NCBI GenBank assembly: GCA_963817755.1
Contig: CAWFPB010000003.1
Span: 558,001 to 622,000 of the forward strand
Length of the DNA: 64,000 nucleotides
Source: Oleiagrimonas sp963817755
GTDB lineage: Bacteria > Pseudomonadota > Gammaproteobacteria > Xanthomonadales > Rhodanobacteraceae
Direction: 5' to 3'
Shown here in pieces: positions 19,859-30,389 of this stretch (its first letter is position 1; the number at the start of each line of letters is the position of its first letter). Made by a program: the position numbers and the translations under genes. The notes below the pieces were generated by a model. That model saw only the letters and a program-made list of their open reading frames with translations. It was not told the DNA's origin and searched no databases.

Positions 19859-20344
19859 TCAGCGCTCGTCGATCGCGCGCAGCATTGCCTCGGCGCTGGA
19901 GACCCGGAACTCCCCGGGGGCCTCGACCTGCAGGATCTTCACCACGGCATCTTCGGCATACAGCGCAAAGCGCTGCGAGCGAAGACCCATGCCGAATCCG
20001 GAACCGTCCAGTTCCAGGCCCAGGGACCGGGTCAGTTCGCCGTTGCCGTCGGCCAGCATCACCAGGTCGTCCGGCACCGACTGCGACCGGGCCCAGGCGT
20101 CCATGACGAAGGCATCGTTGACGGCCATGCAGGCGACCTCGATGTCGCGGTCGCGGAATTCGGGCATGGCCCGGATATAGCCGGGCAGGTGTTCTTCCGA
20201 GCAGGTGGGCGTGAAGGCACCGGGAACAGCGAACAGGACCACCCTGCGGTCGTCGAAGATCTGTTCGGTACTGACGACATCAACGCCGTCGCGGATGCGG
20301 GTCAGGCTGGCGTGCGGAATGCGTTCGCCGACGCGAATGCTCAT
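19859..20344 (-). CDS. Peroxiredoxin (Prx5/PrxII-type thiol peroxidase)
   Basis: A 161-aa redoxin that reduces peroxides with a thiol partner, in the cytosol. The signature PGAFTPTCSEEHLPGY puts the peroxidatic cysteine at Cys48, with Thr45 in the conserved PxxxTxxC; SQRFALYAEDAVV carries the later Arg. A second Cys (about 73, IEVACMAVND) could be resolving. The chosen ATG has GGGAG upstream; the frame runs open further but without similarity. Single gene, convergent with gyrA and divergent from hsp20. Confidence 0.92.
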   Translation of the reverse strand: MSIRVGERIPHASLTRIRDGVDVVSTEQIFDDRRVVLFAVPGAFTPTCSEEHLPGYIRAMPEFRDRDIEVACMAVNDAFVMDAWARSQSVPDDLVMLADGNGELTRSLGLELDGSGFGMGLRSQRFALYAEDAVVKILQVEAPGEFRVSSAEAMLRAIDER

Positions 20345-20421
20345 GGCGGGATCTCCCATGGGGCGGACGAAAGCGGGATTTCCGGGATGGAATCGGTCGA
20401 TCCGTCCGGGTTCGAGGGTGA

Positions 20422-20449
20422 CTTGAAACCGGTGCGCGGGCACCCATCT
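20422..20449 (+). promoter_or_regulatory. Sigma32 heat-shock promoter of hsp20
   Basis: CTTGAAA (20422-20428), 13-bp spacer, ACCCATCT (20442-20449). This matches the E. coli sigma32 consensus CTTGAAA-N(11-16)-CCCCATNT at all but one fixed position. It lies 47 nt upstream of the hsp20 ATG. Confidence 0.85.
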
Positions 20450-20495
20450 TGCCCTACAAGCGGGGACGCCCCGTACCGATCCAAGGAGAAAGGCC

Positions 20496-20948
20496 ATGAG
20501 TATCACGCGTTATACCCCATGGAACAATGCCGCCGCCCTGCCGAAGGATTTCAAGCAGATCCTGGAGCGCTATCTCGGCGAGGACAACGGCGACCAGTCC
20601 GACGTGGTGACCAGCCAGTGGACCCCGCGCGTCGACATTCGCGAGGAAGGCAACGGCTTTGTCATCCTGGCGGACATCCCCGGCGTGGATCCCAAGGACA
20701 TCGAGGTCAGCATGGACAAGGGCATCCTCTCGATCCGCGGCGAGCGCCGCAACGAGAGCAGCGAGGATGGCCACAAGTACACGCGCGTGGAGCGTTCACA
20801 TGGCGTGTTCTACCGCCGTTTCGCCCTGCCTGACAGTGCCGATGCCGAGGGCATCAGCGCCAAGGGTCGCCACGGCGTGCTGGAAATCCGCATTCCCAAG
20901 AGACCCGAGAGCACTCCGCGCCGCATCAACATCGAGGCAGGCGAGTAA
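20496..20948 (+). CDS. Small heat-shock protein Hsp20 (alpha-crystallin family)
   Basis: A 150-aa ATP-independent holdase chaperone. The alpha-crystallin domain spans about residues 42-135 (PRVDIREEGNGFVILADIPG ... HGVLEIRIPKRPE) and includes the conserved GVLEI motif. A short N-terminal arm precedes it and a short C-terminal tail follows. The ATG follows AAGGAGAAAGGCC. A near-perfect sigma32 promoter lies upstream, and the DnaJ-like cbpA follows at 104 nt, so the pair forms a heat-shock locus. Confidence 0.93.
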   Translation: MSITRYTPWNNAAALPKDFKQILERYLGEDNGDQSDVVTSQWTPRVDIREEGNGFVILADIPGVDPKDIEVSMDKGILSIRGERRNESSEDGHKYTRVERSHGVFYRRFALPDSADAEGISAKGRHGVLEIRIPKRPESTPRRINIEAGE

Positions 20949-20973
20949 ACTCGGAAGCTGCCGCAAAACGCCG

Positions 20974-21034
20974 CCCGGCGCGCGATCATCCTGCGCGCCG
21001 GGCCACGCCTGCGGCACGTCCAGAACGTGCCGCA
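20974..21034 (+). repeat. Two tandem strong hairpins between hsp20 and cbpA
   Basis: Hairpin 1: CCCGGCGCGC (20974-20983) with its exact complement 20993-21002. Hairpin 2: TGCGGCACGT (21010-21019) with its exact complement 21025-21034. Neither is followed by a T-run. The second ends a few bases before the GAGGAG ribosome site of cbpA. They could stabilise hsp20 mRNA or temper cbpA expression. Confidence 0.6.
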
Positions 21035-21052
21035 TTGCCTTGAGGAGCCCCG

Positions 21053-21949
21053 ATGGAGTTCAAGGACTACTACGACATCCTTGGCGTCGACAGCTCGGCG
21101 AGTGATGCCGAGATTCGCAGTGCGTACCGCAAGCTGGCGCGCAAGTACCACCCGGACAAGAACAAGGAGGTGGGCGCCGAGGACAAGTTCAAGGAAATCA
21201 ACGAGGCCCATGAAGTCCTGAAAGACAAGGAAAAGCGCGCGTCCTACGACCAGTTGCGCGCCGGCGGCTATCGCGGGGGCGACTCCTTCCAGCCGCCCCC
21301 GGGTTGGGGGCAGGGTGGCGCCTCGTTCGACTTCGGCGGTGGCGACTTCAGTGATTTCTTCGAAAGCCTTTTCGGCGGTGCCGGGGCCCGTCATGGCGGC
21401 GCCTATCGTGCGCGTCCGATGCGCGGCCAGGATGTGCGGGCCGAGATCGACATCGACCTGGCCACGGCCTACGCCGGCGGCAGCACGCGTGTAGGGTTGC
21501 ACGATGGCGGCCGCGGCGAACGCGTGCTCGAGGTGAAGATTCCGGCCGGCATCGAGTCGGGCAAGGTGATCCGACTGGGTGGGCAGGGCCATGCGGGTTC
21601 AGCCGGCGGGCCGGCCGGCGACCTGCTGCTGGAAATCAACATTCGTCCGCATGCGCGTTTCCACCTGGAGGGGCGCAACATCGTCACGGATCTGGCCATT
21701 GCGCCCTGGGAAGCGGCGCTGGGGGCCAAGGTCTCGGTGCCCACACTCGGCGGCATGGTCGACATGCAGGTGCCGGCCGGATCGCAAAGCGGTCGCAAGT
21801 TGCGCCTGAAGGGGCGTGGGCTGCCCGGCAAGCCGCCCGGGGACCAGCTGGTCACGTTGCAGATCCACGTGCCTCCGGCCGAGGACGAGGCATCCCGCGA
21901 GGCCTATGCCGCGTTGCGCGAGGCCTTTCCGGAGTTCGACCCTCGCTGA
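21053..21949 (+). CDS. cbpA: DnaJ-like co-chaperone CbpA
   Basis: A 298-aa class II J-protein. The J domain (1-70) has HPD at 33-35. A Gly/Phe-rich region (about 72-125) follows, then two C-terminal beta domains for client binding (about 130-285, including PMRGQDVRAEIDIDLATAYA and GGMVDMQVPAGSQSGRKLRL). No CxxCxGxG zinc repeats, which separates it from DnaJ and fits CbpA. It stimulates DnaK and may bind curved DNA, as known for E. coli CbpA. Downstream of hsp20, ending at a bidirectional terminator. Confidence 0.92.
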   Translation: MEFKDYYDILGVDSSASDAEIRSAYRKLARKYHPDKNKEVGAEDKFKEINEAHEVLKDKEKRASYDQLRAGGYRGGDSFQPPPGWGQGGASFDFGGGDFSDFFESLFGGAGARHGGAYRARPMRGQDVRAEIDIDLATAYAGGSTRVGLHDGGRGERVLEVKIPAGIESGKVIRLGGQGHAGSAGGPAGDLLLEINIRPHARFHLEGRNIVTDLAIAPWEAALGAKVSVPTLGGMVDMQVPAGSQSGRKLRLKGRGLPGKPPGDQLVTLQIHVPPAEDEASREAYAALREAFPEFDPR

Positions 21950-21973
21950 TTCTGTCCCGAAGGGCGGGCAAGC

Positions 21974-22001
21974 AAAAACGGAGCCGCGAGGCTCCGTTTT
22001 T
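21974..22001. terminator. Bidirectional terminator between cbpA and pilH
   Basis: AAAAACGGAGCC (21974-21985), loop GCGA and GGCTCCGTTTTT (21990-22001). A/T tracts on both sides serve the two convergent genes. Confidence 0.92.
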
Positions 22002-22027
22002 GCTGGTCGTGCGTGGTTGCCCGGGAA

Positions 22028-22393
22028 CTATCCGGCCAGCAGTTCCTGAATGGTCTTGGACAGTTCGCTCTCGTTGACCGGCTTGGTGACATAACCGCGG
22101 GCGCCCTGGCGCATGCCCCAGACCCGGTCGGTGTCCTGGTTCTTGGTGGTCACCAGCACGATCGGGATGTGTGCGGTTTCCTCGTCCTTGCTGATGGTGC
22201 GGGTGGCCTGGAAGCCATTGAGGTTGGGCATGACCACGTCCATGAGGATCAGGTCCGGTTTCTCGCGCTTGGCGGCCTCGACGCCGGCGGCGCCGTCTTC
22301 GGCGGTCACGGCCTCGTGGCCGAGTTGTTCGACGATTCGCTTGATGCCCAGCAACTGCGACGGCGAGTCGTCAACGATCAGAATGCGCGCCAT
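22028..22393 (-). CDS. pilH: Twitching motility response regulator PilH
   Basis: A 121-aa stand-alone CheY-like receiver. The phosphoacceptor is Asp52 in LILMDVVMPNLNGFQATR; the acidic pair is IVDDS (8-9) and the conserved Lys lies in YVTKPVNE. The sequence (MARILIVDDSP ... NGFQATR ... VWGMRQGARGYVTKPV) follows P. aeruginosa PilH closely. PilH acts in the Pil-Chp system controlling pilus retraction. No pilG/chpA next to it, so the assignment rests on sequence. Confidence 0.85.
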   Translation of the reverse strand: MARILIVDDSPSQLLGIKRIVEQLGHEAVTAEDGAAGVEAAKREKPDLILMDVVMPNLNGFQATRTISKDEETAHIPIVLVTTKNQDTDRVWGMRQGARGYVTKPVNESELSKTIQELLAG

Positions 22394-22535
22394 GTAGGTT
22401 CCCCATGCTGCGTGATTTTATGTAGAAAACAACGAAGCCCATTTTACGTGCCCGGAGGATCGGGGCCAAGCTCAAATTCTCTACTCGAAAGGGCTTCAAA
22501 GTGAAAGCATTGTGGATGGAAGTTGAAGTGGACTT

Positions 22536-23537
22536 TCACCCGTTCGGGGCGATCGAGACCAGGCATCGACCGAACGAGCGGCCTGCCAGCATGGCATCGA
22601 ATTGCGCGGAAAGCTCGTCCAGGGTCAGCGTCCGGGTATGAATGCGCTCCAGGTGCGCGGGCTTCCAGTCGTCGGCCAGGTGCTGCCATACCCGTTCGCG
22701 GATGTCGCGTGCCGTGCCGGCCGAGGCCACGCCCAGCAGGCTGACGCCGCGGATGATGAACGGCATGACCGTGGTCGAGAGCGAGGCGCTGGCGGCCAGG
22801 CCGCAGCTGGCCACGTTGCCATAGGGCGCCGTCGAAGCCAGCAGGCCGGCCAGGATCTCGCCGCCGACGCAGTCCAGGGCACCGCCGAAGCGGGCCGAAT
22901 CCAGCGGCTTGCCGCTGAATCCGAGCTCGTTCCGGTCCAGGCATTCCCTGGCGCCAATGCCGCGCAGGAAGTCGAATTTTTCGCGCTTGCCACTGATGGC
23001 GTACACGTCGTATCCGGCACGGTGGAAGATATCCACCCCGAGCATGCCGACGCCACCGGTTGCCCCGCTGATCGCGACCGGCCCCAGTTCCGGTGACTGC
23101 CGGTTTTCCTGCATGCGCAGCAGCGCCAGTCCGGCGGTGAACCCGGCCGTGCCCAGGATCATCGATTCGGCCAGGCTCAGGCCGGAGGGCAGGGGAATGG
23201 TCCATGCGGCAGGCAGTCGCAGCATTTCGCTGTAGCCGCCGTCGCGGGTTTCGGACAGGCCGCATCCGGTGCACAGCACCGCATCGCCTTCGCGGAAGGC
23301 CGGATCGGTCGAGGCCACCACGTGGCCGGCCACGTCGATGCCGCCGTTGAGCGGAAACCGTCGCAGGATGCGGCCCTTGCCGGTACCGGCAAGGGCGTCC
23401 TTGTAGTTGACCGAGGAATAGGCGACCCGGATCACGACCTCACCGGGCGACAGGTCGTCCAGGCGCAGCGTCTCGAGACCGGCATGGTAGCCGGCCTGGT
23501 CGTTGTGGATGCGGAAGGCACGGAAGGTGTCGCTCAT
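22536..23537 (-). CDS. YhdH/AcuI-type NAD(P)H-dependent oxidoreductase (MDR family)
   Basis: A 333-aa zinc-independent medium-chain dehydrogenase/reductase. N-terminal GroES-like domain (about 1-130, SSVNYKDALAGTGKGRILRR, PLNGGIDVAGHV), then a Rossmann domain with SGATGGVGMLGVDIFHRAGY (about 150-170). These features match YhdH/AcuI acrylyl-CoA reductases, which reduce acryloyl-CoA with NADPH; the physiological substrate here is unknown. The ATG at 23537 gives the standard N-terminus; the frame upstream is spurious. Downstream of lpd by about 100 nt with a hairpin between. Confidence 0.85.
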   Translation of the reverse strand: MSDTFRAFRIHNDQAGYHAGLETLRLDDLSPGEVVIRVAYSSVNYKDALAGTGKGRILRRFPLNGGIDVAGHVVASTDPAFREGDAVLCTGCGLSETRDGGYSEMLRLPAAWTIPLPSGLSLAESMILGTAGFTAGLALLRMQENRQSPELGPVAISGATGGVGMLGVDIFHRAGYDVYAISGKREKFDFLRGIGARECLDRNELGFSGKPLDSARFGGALDCVGGEILAGLLASTAPYGNVASCGLAASASLSTTVMPFIIRGVSLLGVASAGTARDIRERVWQHLADDWKPAHLERIHTRTLTLDELSAQFDAMLAGRSFGRCLVSIAPNG

Positions 23538-23600
23538 CGCGTGGTACCTCCATGGAGCGCGGATGATGTCGTCGCGGATGCGGACGCCTGGTGATGCATC

Positions 23601-23629
23601 GAGGGGCCGGGCATTGACCGCGGCCCCTC
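23601..23629 (-). repeat. Hairpin between lpd and the YhdH-type gene
   Basis: GAGGGGCCG (23601-23609) and CGGCCCCTC (23621-23629) form a 9-bp GC-rich stem, 10 nt after the lpd stop. There is no U tract, so it is a weak terminator candidate or an mRNA 3' stabiliser. Confidence 0.45.
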
Positions 23630-23638
23630 CGGATGGTC

Positions 23639-25063
<1,425 letters not shown>

Positions 25064-25075
25064 TTCATTCACTCA

Positions 25076-25164
25076 CGGGAATCGGGAATGGAGAGTCGGG
25101 AATGGGAGGTAGGGAAACGAAAGGCTGCGTGACCATTCTCGATTCCCCATTACCCATTCCCGGA
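25076..25164. repeat. GGGAATCGGGAATGG-type intergenic repeat between sucB and lpd
   Basis: The left side has CGGGAATCGGGAATGG and GTCGGGAATGGGAGG; the right side has the inverted form ATTCTCGATTCCCCATTACC. Same family as the infB-rbfA element at 11396-11535. It fills the gap inside an operon without a clear terminator. Confidence 0.6.
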
Positions 25165-25175
25165 TGCTTCTCGGC

Positions 25176-26363
<1,188 letters not shown>

Positions 26364-26410
26364 GGAGATGTCCTGTTGAGTAAGGCTTTTTGCGTGTGGA
26401 TGAGTGGGGT

Positions 26411-29251
26411 TTATTCGGCGGTATGGCCGTCGCTGACCGGGTCGACCAGAGCCTGTTCGACCAGTGCCTTCTGTTCGGTGGCATGCATGTTGGCGTGGCC
26501 GCAGGCCGGTGCGGCCGAGCGCGCGCGTCCGGCGTACGAGAGGTGGTACTTGCCGTCGGTGCAGGCCTGCAGGTGATGGCGAATCTGGAACCACGCGCCC
26601 TGGTTCATGGGCTCTTCCTGGCACCAGATCACCTCGCCGGGGGCGTGCCGTCCCAGTTCCTCGATCACGCGCTCGCGCGGGAACGGGTACAGCTGCTCGA
26701 CGCGCACGATGGCGACATCGCCCAGCTTGCGCTTCTCGGCTTCCTCGAACAGGTCGTAGTAGACCTTGCCCGAGCACAGCACCACGCGCTTGGCCTTCTT
26801 CGGCTGCTTGAGGCGCTGGTCGCCGATCACGGTCTGGAACTGCCCGGAGGCCAGCTCGTCGAGGCTGGACACGGCCAGCTTGTGGCGAAGCAGCGACTTG
26901 GGCGTCATCACGATCAGCGGCTTGCGCACGCGGCGCAGCATCTGCCGGCGGATCATGTGGAAGGTCTGCGCCGGGGTGGTCGGCACGCACACCTGCATGT
27001 TGTTGAGCGCGCACAGCTGGAGATAACGCTCCAGGCGTGCCGAGGAATGCTCGGGGCCCTGGCCTTCGTAGCCGTGCGGCAGGTAGAGCACCAGGCCGCA
27101 CAGGCGGTTCCACTTCGACTCGCCAGCGCTGATGAACTGGTCGATCACGACCTGCGCACCGTTGGCGAAGTCGCCGAACTGGGCCTCCCAGATCACCAGC
27201 GTCTTGGGATCGGCGGTGGCGTAGCCGTATTCGAAGGCCATCACCGCTTCCTCGCTCAGCAGCGAGTCGATCACCTCGACCTTGCGTTCGGGGTCGATGT
27301 CGGCAAGGGGCAGGGCGGCGTTGCCGGTCTGCTGGTCGTGCAGCACGGCGTGGCGATGGAAGAAGGTGCCGCGACCCGAATCCTGGCCGACCAGGCGCAG
27401 GTCGTAGCCTTCATGGATCAGGCCGGCGTACGCCAGGTTCTCGGCAAAGCCCCAGTCGGCCGGTTGCTCGCCGTCGGCCATGGCGCGACGCGTCTGGTAG
27501 ATCTTGGACACGCGCGACTGGAGCTTGTAGTCCTCGGGTACCTTGAGGATGACGTCGAGCAGTTTCGCCGCGGTCTTGCGTTCGATACCGGTGTCGATGT
27601 CCTCGTCCAGCTTGCCGCCCAGGTGCTGGCTCCACGAGAACGTGGTGCCGCCCTTCTCGGTGTCCAGGTCGGTGACCGGACCGCCGCTTTCCAGCAGGTC
27701 GCGGTAGCGGTCGACCAGTGCCTTGGCCTGCTCGGCATCGGTCACGCCGTTTTTCTCCAGGCGTTCGGCGTAGATGACGCGCGGCACCGGATGCTTGCGG
27801 ATGACCTGGTACATCAGCGGCTGCGTGGCGGCCGGCTCGTCGGCCTCGTTGTGGCCGTTGCGGCGGTAGCAGACCAGGTCGATGACCACGTCCTTCTTGT
27901 ACTGGCGACGGAATTCGAAAGCCAGTCGGGCTACCTGCACCACGGCTTCCGGATCGTCGCCGTTGACGTGGAAGACCGGCGCGTTGACCATCTTGGCCAC
28001 GTCGGTGCAGTACAGCGTCGAGCGCGCGTCGCGCGGATTGGAGATGGTGAAGCCGACCTGGTTGTTGATGACCACGTGCACGGTGCCGCCGACGGCGAAT
28101 CCGCGTGCCTGCGACATCTGCAGGATTTCCATCACCACGCCCTGACCGGCAAAGGCGGCATCGCCGTGGATCAGCAGGGGAAGCACCTTTTCATGGGCCT
28201 CGTCGCGGCGGCGGGTCTGGCGTGCGCGCACCGAGCCGATGACCACCGGATCGACGATCTCCAGATGCGACGGGTTGAAGGCCATGGCCAGGTGCACGGC
28301 GTTGCCGCTGGGCGTCTTGACGTCGGCGGAGAAGCCCATGTGGTATTTCACGTCGCCGCTGTATTCGGGGTCGTCCGGGTGCTGGAACTTGCCCTCGAAC
28401 TCGTCGAACAGCTCCGAAGGCGGCTTGCCCAGGGTGTTGACCAGCATGTTCAGGCGGCCGCGGTGGGCCATGCCGATCACCAGTTCCTCGATCTGGTCCT
28501 CGCCGCAGCGGCGGATCAGGGCGTCGAGCATCGGGATCAGGCTGTCGCCGCCTTCCAGCGAGAAGCGCTTCTGGCCGACGTAGCGGGTATGCAGGTAGCG
28601 CTCCAGGCCGTCGGCCGCGGTCAGACGCTCGAGCACGCGACGCTTTTCCTCGTCGCTGAGTCCCGGTTCGCCGGCGGCCTTTTCCAGACGCGAATAGATC
28701 CAGCGCCGTTGCTCATGGTCGCTGATGTGCATGAATTCGGCGCCGATCGAGCGGGTGTAGGTTTTTTTCAGGCGCTCGAGCAGGTCGCGCAGCTTCATGC
28801 GGCCGGCGTCGCCGCCGCAGTAGGTGCCGGTGTCGAACTCGGTGTCCAGGTCCGATTCGTCCAGGCCGTGGAAGGGCAGGCCAAGGTCCGGTGCGGGCAA
28901 CTTGTTGGCCAGCTTCAGCGGGTCCAGGTCGGCGCCCAGGTGGCCGCGCGAGCGGTAGGCGGTGAGGATGCGCAGCACACCGGCCTGCTTGCGTGCGTGC
29001 TTGTCGCTCATCGGCACGGCGGTCCCGCCACTCCTGTCGCGCAGGCGTTGGGCGGCCTCGATGCGGGCGATGACGGCCGAATGCGGGACATCGCCGGCAT
29101 GGCCATCGGCCAGCTTGGCGAAATATTCGGACCACGATTCGGGCAGGGCCGAGGGATCGGAAAGCCAGGTTTCGTACAACTCCTCGACGTAGTCGGCGTT
29201 GCTGCCGAGTTGCGAGGAATCCATGAATTCGCGGATGAGGTTTGCGCTCAC
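26411..29251 (-). CDS. sucA: 2-oxoglutarate dehydrogenase E1 (thiamine-dependent)
   Basis: About 946 aa; decarboxylates 2-oxoglutarate with thiamine diphosphate and passes succinyl to SucB. The N-terminal E2-binding segment has SSQLGSNADYVEELYETWL. The ThDP site shows GDAAFAGQGVVMEILQMSQA with VVINNQVGFT, and the C-terminal transketolase-like half has GYEGQGPEHSSARLERYLQL. I prefer GTG 29251 (VSANLIREF before DSSQLG, as in relatives); GTG 29290 and ATG 29224 are alternatives. First gene of the suc-lpd operon, with a perfect TATAAT upstream. Confidence 0.95.
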   Translation of the reverse strand: MSANLIREFMDSSQLGSNADYVEELYETWLSDPSALPESWSEYFAKLADGHAGDVPHSAVIARIEAAQRLRDRSGGTAVPMSDKHARKQAGVLRILTAYRSRGHLGADLDPLKLANKLPAPDLGLPFHGLDESDLDTEFDTGTYCGGDAGRMKLRDLLERLKKTYTRSIGAEFMHISDHEQRRWIYSRLEKAAGEPGLSDEEKRRVLERLTAADGLERYLHTRYVGQKRFSLEGGDSLIPMLDALIRRCGEDQIEELVIGMAHRGRLNMLVNTLGKPPSELFDEFEGKFQHPDDPEYSGDVKYHMGFSADVKTPSGNAVHLAMAFNPSHLEIVDPVVIGSVRARQTRRRDEAHEKVLPLLIHGDAAFAGQGVVMEILQMSQARGFAVGGTVHVVINNQVGFTISNPRDARSTLYCTDVAKMVNAPVFHVNGDDPEAVVQVARLAFEFRRQYKKDVVIDLVCYRRNGHNEADEPAATQPLMYQVIRKHPVPRVIYAERLEKNGVTDAEQAKALVDRYRDLLESGGPVTDLDTEKGGTTFSWSQHLGGKLDEDIDTGIERKTAAKLLDVILKVPEDYKLQSRVSKIYQTRRAMADGEQPADWGFAENLAYAGLIHEGYDLRLVGQDSGRGTFFHRHAVLHDQQTGNAALPLADIDPERKVEVIDSLLSEEAVMAFEYGYATADPKTLVIWEAQFGDFANGAQVVIDQFISAGESKWNRLCGLVLYLPHGYEGQGPEHSSARLERYLQLCALNNMQVCVPTTPAQTFHMIRRQMLRRVRKPLIVMTPKSLLRHKLAVSSLDELASGQFQTVIGDQRLKQPKKAKRVVLCSGKVYYDLFEEAEKRKLGDVAIVRVEQLYPFPRERVIEELGRHAPGEVIWCQEEPMNQGAWFQIRHHLQACTDGKYHLSYAGRARSAAPACGHANMHATEQKALVEQALVDPVSDGHTAE

Positions 29252-29355
29252 GTCACCACCGGCAAAAATGAAAAGGGCGCGCTGGCGCACGCCGGAGGGT
29301 CGTTTCGGGCCCGGTCAGGGCGATGTATTCGTCCTGCAGGCTCAAAATCCCGTTA

Positions 29356-29361
29356 ATTATA
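29356..29361 (-). promoter_or_regulatory. Consensus -10 box of the sucA promoter
   Basis: TATAAT on the minus strand, about 105 nt upstream of the sucA start. TTGCCG lies 19 bp upstream, a longer spacer than usual. The position suits the suc operon. Confidence 0.6.
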
Positions 29362-29423
29362 GCCGCTTGATACGGCATTGCGGCAAGGATGCGGGCCATC
29401 GGGCATGCCATGAAGGGCTTTGT

Positions 29424-30389
29424 TCAGAGTCCGAGGCTGCGCAGGACCGTGGCCGGGGCCGCGCGTTCCCAGACTTCGTCGAAGTAGCGCATCAATTCCC
29501 GGTTCTTGCCGGGATTGCAGGTGGCGCCTCGGCCCTCGTGGCGTTCGGCCAGCGGGAGCATCAGGTAGCCGCCGACATCGTTGGCCAGGAACGCGGAGGG
29601 GTAGGCCATGTCCGCTTCCTCGATCGGGACGCGCAAATGAATGGTGCTGGTCAGCCGCTGGGCCAGGGGAACCAGCCGGTGCCCGTCGCGCAGCAGCTTG
29701 TCCGGATCGCCCAGCAGCAGGCGCAGCTCGGCCCCGCGCCCGGACGTGGCCAGGCGACGCAATTCGGCCAGTACGTTCTCGTGGTCGAGCACGCCGGGCG
29801 CCAGGTCCCGATGGTGGATGATCACGGCATGGCGGGCATCGGCAAGCAGCTGTGTCACGGCCGCGACCAGGTCGTTGCGCGTTTCGGTTTCCAGCACGCG
29901 GTATTCGGGCTGGATGCGTGGCGTGCCGCGTTCTCCCGGGGCCGTGGCAAAGGGTTCCAGCGCGCGGGTCATGCTGCGATGCTCGATGCCCGCCTCCATG
30001 AACGTCTCGCCTTCGACGCGGAAACCGAAGCGCTCGTAGAAGCCGATGGCCTGGACCTGGGCGTTCAGGCGCACGCATTCCCACCGGAGGGCCCGCGCCT
30101 GGTCCACCAGCGCCTGCAGCAGGGCCGCGCCGACGCCGCGCCCGCGCCAGTCGGCCAGCACCGCCATGCGACCGATGCTGCGACGTGGCGTGAGGCGGCC
30201 GGTACCAATGGCCCTGCCGTCCGTATCGCGGGCCAGTACGTGCCGGCAATCGGGATCGAGGTCGTCCCACTCCTCCTCGATCGGGACTTGCTGCTCCCGG
30301 ATGAACACGGCCTCGCGGACGGCGCGCAGGGCGTCCCGGTCGGTCGACCAGTCGGCCGGCTCGACGTGGAAGCCCGCATCCGTACTCAT
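29424..30389 (-). CDS. GNAT acetyltransferase with a C-terminal PLD-like extension
   Basis: A 321-aa protein. Residues about 5-150 form a GNAT fold with acetyl-CoA motif GRMAVLADWRGRGVGAALLQ and VRLNAQVQAIGFYERFGF. Residues about 175-321 form a second domain of about 150 aa (TRNDLVAAVTQLLADARHAV ... PGKNRELMRYFDEVW) resembling the phospholipase-D-like DUF seen fused to GNATs in this order; no HKD motif is visible. The acceptor is unknown. ATG 30389 overlaps the roxA stop (ATGA), so the two are co-translated. Confidence 0.8.
   Translation of the reverse strand: MSTDAGFHVEPADWSTDRDALRAVREAVFIREQQVPIEEEWDDLDPDCRHVLARDTDGRAIGTGRLTPRRSIGRMAVLADWRGRGVGAALLQALVDQARALRWECVRLNAQVQAIGFYERFGFRVEGETFMEAGIEHRSMTRALEPFATAPGERGTPRIQPEYRVLETETRNDLVAAVTQLLADARHAVIIHHRDLAPGVLDHENVLAELRRLATSGRGAELRLLLGDPDKLLRDGHRLVPLAQRLTSTIHLRVPIEEADMAYPSAFLANDVGGYLMLPLAERHEGRGATCNPGKNRELMRYFDEVWERAAPATVLRSLGL

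Noticed and set aside
22013..22504. A plus-strand open frame over pilH
   Set aside because: Antisense of a clear receiver-domain gene.
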